In this document: piece after piece, positions 58,384-64,000 of the stretch
Numbering within the stretch: position 1 is the first letter of the stretch
Layout of the letters: the number at the start of each line of letters is the position of its first letter
DNA from: DASWED01 sp036394995
GTDB taxonomy: Bacteria; Actinomycetota; UBA4738; JACQTL01
Reading direction: 5' to 3'
NCBI GenBank assembly: GCA_036394995.1
Contig: DASWED010000054.1
Coordinates: forward strand, 1-64,000
Length of the DNA: 64,000 bases
Translations under genes and position numbers: made by a program
Notes under the pieces: model-generated
The model's database searches: none
Told to the model about the DNA's origin: nothing
What the model saw: the letters and a program-made list of their open reading frames with translations, nothing else

Positions 58384-59492
58384 TCGCGGAGCCGGCCGGG
58401 CTGTACGTCCACGTTCCGTTCTGCCTGACCCGGTGCGGGTACTGCGACTTCAACGCGTACGCCGGGCTCGACCATCTCGCCGGCCGGTACGTGCGCGCGC
58501 TGGCCGAGGAGGCGTCGCTGGCGTCCTTCGACGAACCGGAGTGGCCCTCGTTCGCATCGGTGTTCTTCGGCGGTGGGACCCCCACCACGCTGCCCTCCGG
58601 TGACCTGGCCGGCCTGATCGAACGGTTCCGGACCGTCTTCACGCTGGACCCGCGCGTCGAGGTCACCGTGGAGGCCAACCCCGACACCGTGGACGCTCCC
58701 TCGCTGGACGGCCTCCTGAGCGGGGGGGTGAACCGGCTGTCGATGGGCGCGCAGTCGTTCGATCCCGCGGTCCTGGCGGCGCTGGAACGGGTGCACCAGC
58801 CGGAGTCCGTCCGCCGGGCGTTCGCCGACGCCCGGGCCGCGGGATTCGGCAACGTCAATCTCGATCTGATCTTCGGGGCGGACGGCGAGAGCCTCGCGTC
58901 CTGGCGGCGGACGCTGGAGGAGACCGTCGACCTCGAGCCGGAGCACGTGTCGGCATACGCCCTGACCATCGAGCCGGCCACACCGCTCGGCCGGGCGGTC
59001 GCGGCCGGAGTCACCCCGCCCCCCGACCCCGACCTCCAGGCCGACATGTTCGAGCTGACGTGCGAGGTCCTGGCCGCCGCCGGATACCGGCACTACGAGG
59101 TGTCGAACTGGGCCCGGCCGGGGTTCGAATGCGTCCACAACCTGGGCTACTGGCGGCGCCACCCGTACCTGGGTCTGGGGGCCGGCGCGCACTCCTCCCG
59201 CGACGGCCGCCGGTGGTGGAACGTCCGTCCCCCCCAGCAGTACCTCGAGGTGGTGGAGTCGGGCACTCTGCCCATGGGTGGCGGGGAGCGCCTCGACGCC
59301 GAGGCCCTGCGCCTGGAGTCCGTGTTCCTCCGCCTGCGAACCTCCGAGGGCATCGCCCTGGCGGACGTCGAACCCGCTCGCGCCGAGCCGTTCCTCACGG
59401 ACGGCCTCCTGACCGAGCAGGACGGTCGCCTCGTGCTCACCGAACGGGGCCTGTTCCTCGCCAACGAGGTCGTCCTGGCCCTGGCCGAGTGA
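58380..59492 (+). CDS. hemW: Heme chaperone / radical SAM protein HemW
   Basis: A 370-residue radical-SAM protein. The Fe-S triad is Cys15, Cys19 and Cys22 in PFCLTRCGYCDF; the glycine motif is FFGGGTPTTL, VEANPD follows, and then RLSMGAQSFDPAVLAALER. HLAG-type HemN activity residues are lacking in the short HemW form, which inserts or carries heme. The C-terminal domain includes YEVSNWARPGFECVHN and WRRHPYLGLGAGAHS. The GTG start overlaps the lepA stop (GTGA), so it is coupled to lepA. Confidence 0.93.
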   Translation: MIAEPAGLYVHVPFCLTRCGYCDFNAYAGLDHLAGRYVRALAEEASLASFDEPEWPSFASVFFGGGTPTTLPSGDLAGLIERFRTVFTLDPRVEVTVEANPDTVDAPSLDGLLSGGVNRLSMGAQSFDPAVLAALERVHQPESVRRAFADARAAGFGNVNLDLIFGADGESLASWRRTLEETVDLEPEHVSAYALTIEPATPLGRAVAAGVTPPPDPDLQADMFELTCEVLAAAGYRHYEVSNWARPGFECVHNLGYWRRHPYLGLGAGAHSSRDGRRWWNVRPPQQYLEVVESGTLPMGGGERLDAEALRLESVFLRLRTSEGIALADVEPARAEPFLTDGLLTEQDGRLVLTERGLFLANEVVLALAE

Positions 59493-59498
59493 CCATCT

Positions 59499-59525
59499 CT
59501 AGCACTCTGGGCCATCGAGTGCTAG
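59499..59525 (+). promoter_or_regulatory. CIRCE operator of hrcA
   Basis: CTAGCACTC (59499-59507), 9-nt spacer, GAGTGCTAG (59517-59525): a perfect inverted repeat differing from consensus TTAGCACTC-N9-GAGTGCTAA only in the outermost base of each arm. It lies 23 nt before the hrcA ATG, so HrcA can autorepress. Confidence 0.95.
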
Positions 59526-59532
59526 AACGTGC

Positions 59533-59538
59533 TACAAC
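59533..59538 (+). promoter_or_regulatory. Possible -10 hexamer TACAAC of hrcA
   Basis: TACAAC ends 10 nt before ATG 59549 and lies just beyond CIRCE, which would cover the -35 region. Confidence 0.4.
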
Positions 59539-59548
59539 TCTCGGGGAG

Positions 59549-60598
59549 ATGAGCACGGAGCAGCGTGGGGAACTGGGGCCGCGGAAGATGGCGGTCCTGC
59601 GGGCGGTGGTGGAGGAGTACGTGCGCACCGGGGAGCCGGTGGGCAGCGAGACGGTGACCGAGCACCAGTCGCTGGGGGTGTCCTCGGCCACGATCCGCAA
59701 CGAGATGGCCGCCCTGGAGGAGCTGGGGTACCTGACCCACCCGCACACCTCGGCGGGCCGGGCCCCGACCGACCTCGGGTACCGCCGGTACGTGGACATG
59801 CTGCCCCCCGGGCGCCTCCGCGAGACCCAGCGCCGGGCCATCGCCGATTTCTTCCGGCAGACCGCCCACGACATGGAGGAGGTCCTGCTGGGGGCCACCC
59901 GCCTGCTGTCCACGCTGACCCAGTACGCCGGACTGGCGGTCCCATGGCCCACGGCCGAGGACCGGATCGTCCGGGCCGAGCTCATCGAGCTGGGGTCGCA
60001 CCTGATGCTGCTGGTCGTGGGGGAGCACGGCCGGGTGTACAAGGCGTACGCGGCCCGGCCCGAGGACCTCCATCCGGACGCCCCCCGCTCGGCCTCGGAG
60101 CAGCTGTCCGCTCTCTCCGGGCTGACGCTGTCCGAGGGCGCGGAGCGCGCGGCGGCCATGGCGTCGGAGGGCGGCCCCGGCGAACGAGCCCTGCTGGCCC
60201 TGGTGGGCCGGGCCCTCCTGGACGTCCGTCTGCGGGCCGAGGAGGAGCACGTCCTGGTGTCGGGCGCGGGGAACCTCGCCGCCGAGCTGGCCTCGTGGCG
60301 AATGGAGACCGTCCGCCGCCTCCTGGAGGCCATCGAACGCGAATCCGAGGTGCTGTCGCTCCTGCGCCAGGCGTCGGTCGCCGAGGACCTGTCGGTGACC
60401 ATCGGGGGCGAGCACCCCTCCACCGAGCTGTGGGACGCCGCGGTGGTGGCCGCGCCGTACCGCTCGGGTGAGATCTCGCTCGGTTCGATCGGCATCGTGG
60501 GCCCCACCCGGATGGACTACCTGACCGCCATGACCGCCGTCCGCGCGGTGGCCCGGCGACTGTCGGACCTCGCCACCGAGCTCGGCGCCCAGCAGTGA
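59549..60598 (+). CDS. hrcA: Heat-inducible repressor HrcA
   Basis: A 349-residue repressor that binds CIRCE and is released on heat stress. The N-terminal winged helix includes LRAVVEEYVRTGEPVGSETV and LGVSSATIRNEMAALEELGY, followed by LTHPHTSAGRAPTDLGYRRY. The C-terminal domain has VTIGGEHPSTELWDAAVVAA and LGSIGIVGPTRMDYLTAMTA, a standard HrcA ending. ATG 59549 is the best start (GGGGAG adjacent); the frame continues upstream through CIRCE. dnaJ follows after 6 nt. Confidence 0.96.
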   Translation: MSTEQRGELGPRKMAVLRAVVEEYVRTGEPVGSETVTEHQSLGVSSATIRNEMAALEELGYLTHPHTSAGRAPTDLGYRRYVDMLPPGRLRETQRRAIADFFRQTAHDMEEVLLGATRLLSTLTQYAGLAVPWPTAEDRIVRAELIELGSHLMLLVVGEHGRVYKAYAARPEDLHPDAPRSASEQLSALSGLTLSEGAERAAAMASEGGPGERALLALVGRALLDVRLRAEEEHVLVSGAGNLAAELASWRMETVRRLLEAIERESEVLSLLRQASVAEDLSVTIGGEHPSTELWDAAVVAAPYRSGEISLGSIGIVGPTRMDYLTAMTAVRAVARRLSDLATELGAQQ

Positions 60599-60604
60599 CC
60601 GCCC

Positions 60605-61690
60605 ATGGCTGAGGTCCAGGACCTGTACGAGGTCCTCGGGGTCGACCGCGAGGCCACGGAGGAGGACATCCGCCGGGCCTACCGGCGCCTGGCCCGGGAA
60701 CACCACCCGGACGTCAACGCGGATCCCGCCGCGGAGGACCGCTTCAAGCAGGTCGCGGCGGCCTACGAGGTCCTGTCCGATCCCCAGAAGCGGCGGCAGT
60801 ACGACACGTTCGGGAACCAGTCGATCCCCGACCTGTTCCCGTTCGGGGACATCTTCGACGCGCTGTTCGGCGGCGGCCTGGGACGGCGGCGGTCCCGCGG
60901 CCCGCGTACCCGGGCCCGCCGCGGCGAGGACCTGTTCGCCGACGTCTCGCTCACGCTGCGGGAGGCGGCGTTCGGCCTCCAGCGGGAGGTCCCCATCGAC
61001 TCCCTCGAGCCCTGTGCCCGGTGCGGCGGGACCGGCGCCGAGCCCGGCACCAGCCCCTCGCGGTGCTCGCGGTGCGGGGGGAGCGGCGAGCTCCAGGAGG
61101 TCCAGCGCAGCGTGTTCGGCACGATCATGACCGCGCGGCCGTGCCCGACGTGCCGGGGGTCGGGCGAGGAGATCCTCTCGCCCTGCACGGAGTGCCGGGG
61201 CCAGGGCCGGACCGGCCGCCGCCAGGTGGTGACGGTGGACGTCCCCGCGGGGGTGGCCGACGGGATGGAGCTCCGTATCGCGGGCGCCGGGAACGCCGGA
61301 GTGTTCGGAGGGCCGCCCGGCGACCTGTACCTCCAGGTGGGCGTGGAGCCCCATCCCGACTTCGACCGCCGCGGCCAGGACCTGCTGTCGATCCTCGAGG
61401 TGCCGCTCACGCACGCGGTGCTGGGGGCGGAGGTGGACGTCCCGACCCTCGACGGGACCGAACGCGTGAAGATCGCCCCGGGGACCCAGCCAGGCACCGT
61501 GGTCCGCCTTCGGGGCCAGGGGGTCCCGAACCTCGGGCGGCGCGGCCGCGGTGATCTGTTCCTCACGGTGCAGGTCGAGGTCCCCCAGGAGATCCGCAAG
61601 GACGAACGGGTCCTGGTGGAGCGCCTGGCCGAGCTCCGCGGAGAGTCCGCCCGGCGGGGCACGGCCCGCCTGCGGAGGCCCCAGCCGTGA
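60605..61690 (+). CDS. dnaJ: Chaperone DnaJ
   Basis: A 361-residue J-domain chaperone that stimulates DnaK ATPase and presents unfolded proteins. J domain residues 5-70 hold HPD at 34-36; a Gly/Phe region with DIFDALFGGGLGRR follows. Four CxxCxGxG zinc modules come next: CARCGGTG, CSRCGGSG, CPTCRGSG and CTECRGQG. The C-terminal substrate-binding domains include GVADGMELRIAGAGNAG and LDGTERVKIAPGTQPG. Co-transcribed with hrcA and thus under CIRCE. No dnaK or grpE is nearby, so this is the second-type dnaJ of high-GC genomes. Confidence 0.96.
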   Translation: MAEVQDLYEVLGVDREATEEDIRRAYRRLAREHHPDVNADPAAEDRFKQVAAAYEVLSDPQKRRQYDTFGNQSIPDLFPFGDIFDALFGGGLGRRRSRGPRTRARRGEDLFADVSLTLREAAFGLQREVPIDSLEPCARCGGTGAEPGTSPSRCSRCGGSGELQEVQRSVFGTIMTARPCPTCRGSGEEILSPCTECRGQGRTGRRQVVTVDVPAGVADGMELRIAGAGNAGVFGGPPGDLYLQVGVEPHPDFDRRGQDLLSILEVPLTHAVLGAEVDVPTLDGTERVKIAPGTQPGTVVRLRGQGVPNLGRRGRGDLFLTVQVEVPQEIRKDERVLVERLAELRGESARRGTARLRRPQP

Positions 61691-62040
61691 CGTACGAGCC
61701 GGGGTGCCTGTTCTGCCGGATCGCGGCGGAGGAGGAGCCCGCCGACGTCGTCCACGCCACCGACCACATCGTGGCCTTCCGGGACACCACGCCCCGGGCT
61801 CCGGTGCACATCCTGCTGATCCCCCGCCAGCACATCGCCTCGGTGCGGAGCCTGCGCGAACGCCACGGGGAGATGCTGGCCGACCTGTTCGTCTCCGCGG
61901 CCCACGTGGCCAGGGCCGAGGGGATCGACCGATCCGGATGGCGCCTGGTGACCAACACCGGTCCCGCCGCCGGCCAGACGATTCGCCACCTGCACTTCCA
62001 CCTGCTGGGAGGTCGTCCGATGGGGTGGCCTCCTGGATGA
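61687..62040 (+). CDS. HIT-family nucleotide hydrolase/transferase
   Basis: A 117-residue HIT protein: GCLFCRIAAEEEPADVVHAT at the start, FRDTTPRAPVHILLIPRQHI, and the active-site HLHFHLLGG near the C-terminus (consensus HxHxHxx with catalytic His). Members cleave nucleoside phosphoramidates or dinucleotides. Start GTG 61687 overlaps the dnaJ stop (GTGA), so it is translationally coupled to dnaJ. The CxxC at the start could hold zinc. The C-terminus GRPMGWPPG is standard for bacterial HIT. Confidence 0.93.
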   Translation: MTYEPGCLFCRIAAEEEPADVVHATDHIVAFRDTTPRAPVHILLIPRQHIASVRSLRERHGEMLADLFVSAAHVARAEGIDRSGWRLVTNTGPAAGQTIRHLHFHLLGGRPMGWPPG

Positions 62041-62078
62041 GGACGCCCTCCGGTGCTGGGCCCGGCCACCGGCGCACG

Positions 62079-62084
62079 TATAAT
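62079..62084 (+). promoter_or_regulatory. -10 hexamer TATAAT upstream of phoH
   Basis: A consensus TATAAT, rare in this GC-rich region. No good -35 is visible 17-18 nt upstream. It would start an RNA with the hairpin at 62096 at its 5' end. Confidence 0.55.
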
Positions 62085-62095
62085 CGACGGAGACC

Positions 62096-62117
62096 GGGGT
62101 CGCGCGGGCGCGACCCC
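62096..62117 (+). promoter_or_regulatory. Perfect hairpin in phoH 5' leader
   Basis: GGGGTCGCGC (62096-62105) and GCGCGACCCC (62108-62117) are exactly complementary with 2 nt between, followed by GTTTCG. It lies right behind the TATAAT box. It may end transcription from hemW-HIT, or act as a 5' stability or attenuation element of the phoH message. Confidence 0.6.
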
Positions 62118-62165
62118 GTTTCGCACATCGAGAAGGAGCGGGGCGAGGTCCCCGGAACGCACGAC

Positions 62166-63143
62166 TTGGCGAAAGCCACCACGCAGGTCAAGATCCTGGT
62201 CCCCGGCAGCCAGCCGATGGTTGCCCTCCTCGGCCGTACCGACGAGCTGCTGAAGATCGTCGAGAACGCCTTCGACTCGCAGATCGTGGTCCGCGGCAAC
62301 GAGATCACGATCACCGGGCAGGAGGGCGAGGCCGAGAAGGTCGGCATGCTGTTCGAGGAGCTGCTCGCCCTGCTCGAACGGGGCCACGTGCTGAGCGAAT
62401 CGAGCGTGGGCCAGACCATCGACCTGGTGAAGGGCGACGAGGTGCGCCCCACCGAGGTCCTGGGCGACCGCGTCCTCACCAGCCGGGGGCGGTCCATCGG
62501 TCCGAAGACGCTGGGCCAGAAGCACTACGTGGACGCGCTGCGGCGCTCGACGGTGACGTTCGCCATCGGCCCGGCCGGGACCGGGAAGACCTACCTCGCC
62601 GTGGCCACCGCGGTGAAGGCGCTGCAGGACTCGGAGGTGCGCCGGATCATCCTGACCCGCCCCGCGGTAGAGGCAGGCGAGCGCCTCGGGTTCCTCCCCG
62701 GAACCCTGTACGAGAAGATCGACCCGTACATGAAGCCGCTGTACGACGCCCTCTACGAGATGATGGACGCCGACGCCCTCCAACGCCTCATGGAACGCGG
62801 CACGATCGAGGTCGCGCCCCTGGCATTCATGCGGGGCCGTACCCTGAACGACTCATTCATCATCCTTGACGAAGGTCAGAACACTTCGCCCGAACAGATG
62901 AAGATGTTCCTGACCAGGCTGGGGTTCGGGTCGAAGGCCGCGATCAACGGGGACGTCACGCAGACGGACCTCCCGGCGGGACAGCGGTCCGGGCTCTCGG
63001 TGATCGAGGAGATCCTGGCCGGGATCGAGGGGATCGAGTTCATCCATCTCGGGGCCCGCGACGTGGTCCGGCACAAGATCGTGCAGGACATCGTGGAGGC
63101 CTACCGGCGCTTCGCCGAGCGCCCGGCCTCCATGGGCGAGTGA
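62166..63143 (+). CDS. phoH: PhoH-family ATPase
   Basis: A protein of about 325 residues with an N-terminal KH-like/R3H-type region (residues about 1-110, VENAFDSQIVVRGNEITITG) and a P-loop ATPase of PhoH type: FAIGPAGTGKTYLAVATAV, ILTRPAVEAGERLGFLPGTL, Walker B FIILDEGQNTSPEQMKMFLT and GDVTQTDLP. PhoH2-type proteins can be RNA helicases or RNases; this PhoL-like protein next to ybeY points to RNA or ribosome quality control. I use the TTG at 62166, but the start is not certain because no ATG or GTG fits. Confidence 0.9.
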   Translation: MAKATTQVKILVPGSQPMVALLGRTDELLKIVENAFDSQIVVRGNEITITGQEGEAEKVGMLFEELLALLERGHVLSESSVGQTIDLVKGDEVRPTEVLGDRVLTSRGRSIGPKTLGQKHYVDALRRSTVTFAIGPAGTGKTYLAVATAVKALQDSEVRRIILTRPAVEAGERLGFLPGTLYEKIDPYMKPLYDALYEMMDADALQRLMERGTIEVAPLAFMRGRTLNDSFIILDEGQNTSPEQMKMFLTRLGFGSKAAINGDVTQTDLPAGQRSGLSVIEEILAGIEGIEFIHLGARDVVRHKIVQDIVEAYRRFAERPASMGE

Positions 63144-63604
63144 GCCCGCATCCCGTGGACGGCGGCGGCAAACCCAGGCCCGAACCCGAGGCGACGGTCC
63201 TGATCTCCAACCGCCAGGATGACCCGGTGGACGAGACGGGACTGAGCGAGCTGGCGGTCCGCACCCTCCGGGCCGAGAACGTGAGCTCGTTCGAGCTGTC
63301 GGTGTCGTTCGTGGGCCTGGATGAGATGGAGGACCTCCACGTCCGGTACCTGGACGAACCGGGCCCCACGGACGTGCTCTCGTTCCCCATCGATGAGGAG
63401 GCCGGGGACGGGGTACGCATCCTGGGAGACGTCGTGATCTGCCCCTCGTACGCGGCGCGCAACAACCCGGACGTCGGGTCCGAGGTTCGCCTGCTGCTGG
63501 TGCACGGCATCCTCCACCTGCTCGGCTACGACCACGAGGACGACGTCGAGCGGGCCGACATGTGGTCCCGGCAGGAGCGCTACAGCGGGGTGGCCGTCTC
63601 GTGA
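63140..63604 (+). CDS. ybeY: Endoribonuclease YbeY
   Basis: A 154-residue metal-dependent RNase involved in 16S rRNA maturation and ribosome quality control. The catalytic motif HGILHLLGYDHEDD (HxxxHxxxxxH, about residues 122-135) binds zinc; GPTDVLSFPIDEEAGDG and LGDVVICPSYAARN are also family hallmarks. Start GTG 63140 overlaps the phoH TGA, so translation is coupled. Its own TGA overlaps the GTG of the next gene. Length normal. Confidence 0.96.
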   Translation: MSPHPVDGGGKPRPEPEATVLISNRQDDPVDETGLSELAVRTLRAENVSSFELSVSFVGLDEMEDLHVRYLDEPGPTDVLSFPIDEEAGDGVRILGDVVICPSYAARNNPDVGSEVRLLLVHGILHLLGYDHEDDVERADMWSRQERYSGVAVS

Positions 63605-64000
63605 ACGGCACGGACTGGGGCGAGCTCATCGCGGTCGCGCTGCTGATCGCCGTGGTGGGGGTCATGGCGGCCTCCGAGACGGCCATCACCCGGACGACCC
63701 GGATCCGCGCCTACCACCTGGTGGAGGAGAAGCGGCGCGGGGCGCAGTCGCTGCTGCGGATCGTCGAGAACCCCCCGAAGTACCTCAACGTCGTCCTCCT
63801 GCTGACCATGCTGGCCACGACCGGCGGCACCACGCTCGCCACCGTGGTCGCCTCGAGACACCTGGAGAACTGGGGGGAGCTCGTGGCCACCGGGGCCATG
63901 ACGCTGCTGCTGTTCGTGTTCGCGGAGGTCACGCCCAAGACGTTCACGATCCAGCACACGGACCGGGTGGCGCTCCGGCTGGCCCCGTTGCTGGTGGGGC
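63601..64000 (+). CDS. CNNM/CorC-type (HlyC-family) membrane protein, partial
   Basis: The first 133 residues of a DUF21/CNNM protein, cut by the window edge. Seen here are the N-terminal segment LIAVALLIAVVGVMAASETA, the motif ITRTTRIRAYHLVEEKRRGA and NPPKYLNVVLLLTMLATTGG. The last seen is TLLLFVFAEVTPKTFTIQ, containing the EVTPK signature of the DUF21 domain. Full proteins have CBS and CorC_HlyC domains beyond and may transport Mg or Co or sense nucleotides. GTG 63601 overlaps the ybeY stop. The gene is usual after ybeY in actinobacteria. Confidence 0.92.
   Translation, partial: MNGTDWGELIAVALLIAVVGVMAASETAITRTTRIRAYHLVEEKRRGAQSLLRIVENPPKYLNVVLLLTMLATTGGTTLATVVASRHLENWGELVATGAMTLLLFVFAEVTPKTFTIQHTDRVALRLAPLLVG

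Noticed and set aside
1..64000. CRISPR array, transposon, prophage, tRNA or rRNA
   Set aside because: I found no regularly spaced repeats, transposase or integrase motifs, terminal repeats, cloverleaf sequences or rRNA stretches.

Overview
This window is a very GC-rich bacterial chromosome segment that most likely comes from an uncultured soil or sediment member of the Actinomycetota. The evidence is the base composition, the abundant GTG starts, the SigE-type ECF sigma factor, the class III nucleotide cyclases, ANTAR, LuxR and PucR regulators, and the core order comEA-comEC / holA / rpsT / lepA-hemW-hrcA-dnaJ-HIT-phoH-ybeY-CNNM. I cannot place it below phylum. I saw no rRNA, tRNA, CRISPR array, transposase or prophage.

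Layout. (1) 0-15 kb is an accessory and regulatory stretch. It holds an ECF sigma factor with a membrane partner, a nucleotidyltransferase, a six-TM adenylate cyclase, small enzymes, an ArsR-SRPBCC pair, an ANTAR regulator, a LuxR/TPR regulator and an HTH-cyclase. It also carries an unusual number of broken genes: a collapsed zinc-ribbon/AAA cyclase remnant, an SDR remnant beside a frameshifted MerR gene, a frameshifted SRPBCC gene, a truncated RidA gene and a YceI gene with an internal deletion. (2) 15-33 kb is dominated by membrane and secreted proteins of unknown role: a TPR membrane pair, a secreted BNR-propeller protein, three tandem paralogues combining a TolB-like propeller with acidic Ca-type repeats, and a zinc-ribbon protein with a PQ-rich linker. 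A 1130-residue cyclase/AAA/TPR regulator also lies here. (3) 33-43 kb carries a divergent Na/Pi-type transporter, leuS, comEA-comEC, a globin and two methyltransferases. (4) 42-48 kb is a minus-strand polyhydroxyalkanoate operon: acyl-CoA ligase, PHA synthase, PHA depolymerase-like hydrolase and acyl-CoA dehydrogenase. (5) 48-55 kb is a PucR-type regulator divergent from a complete five-gene branched-chain-amino-acid-type (HAAT) ABC transporter. (6) 55-64 kb is core housekeeping, including a CIRCE-controlled hrcA-dnaJ unit. The window ends inside a CNNM/CorC-type membrane protein.

How the genes work together. PHA synthesis and mobilisation are encoded in one translationally coupled block. The liv-type importer is probably controlled by the neighbouring PucR protein through a 7-bp inverted repeat in the shared promoter. 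Three intact class III cyclases plus one remnant suggest heavy use of cyclic nucleotide signalling. At least ten genes have a TANNNT -10 hexamer ending only 6-9 nt before the start codon, which indicates common leaderless transcription.

The most novel-looking content is the triplet of secreted propeller/Ca-repeat proteins at 27.5-32.3 kb, which share a mature N-terminal WLGK motif.
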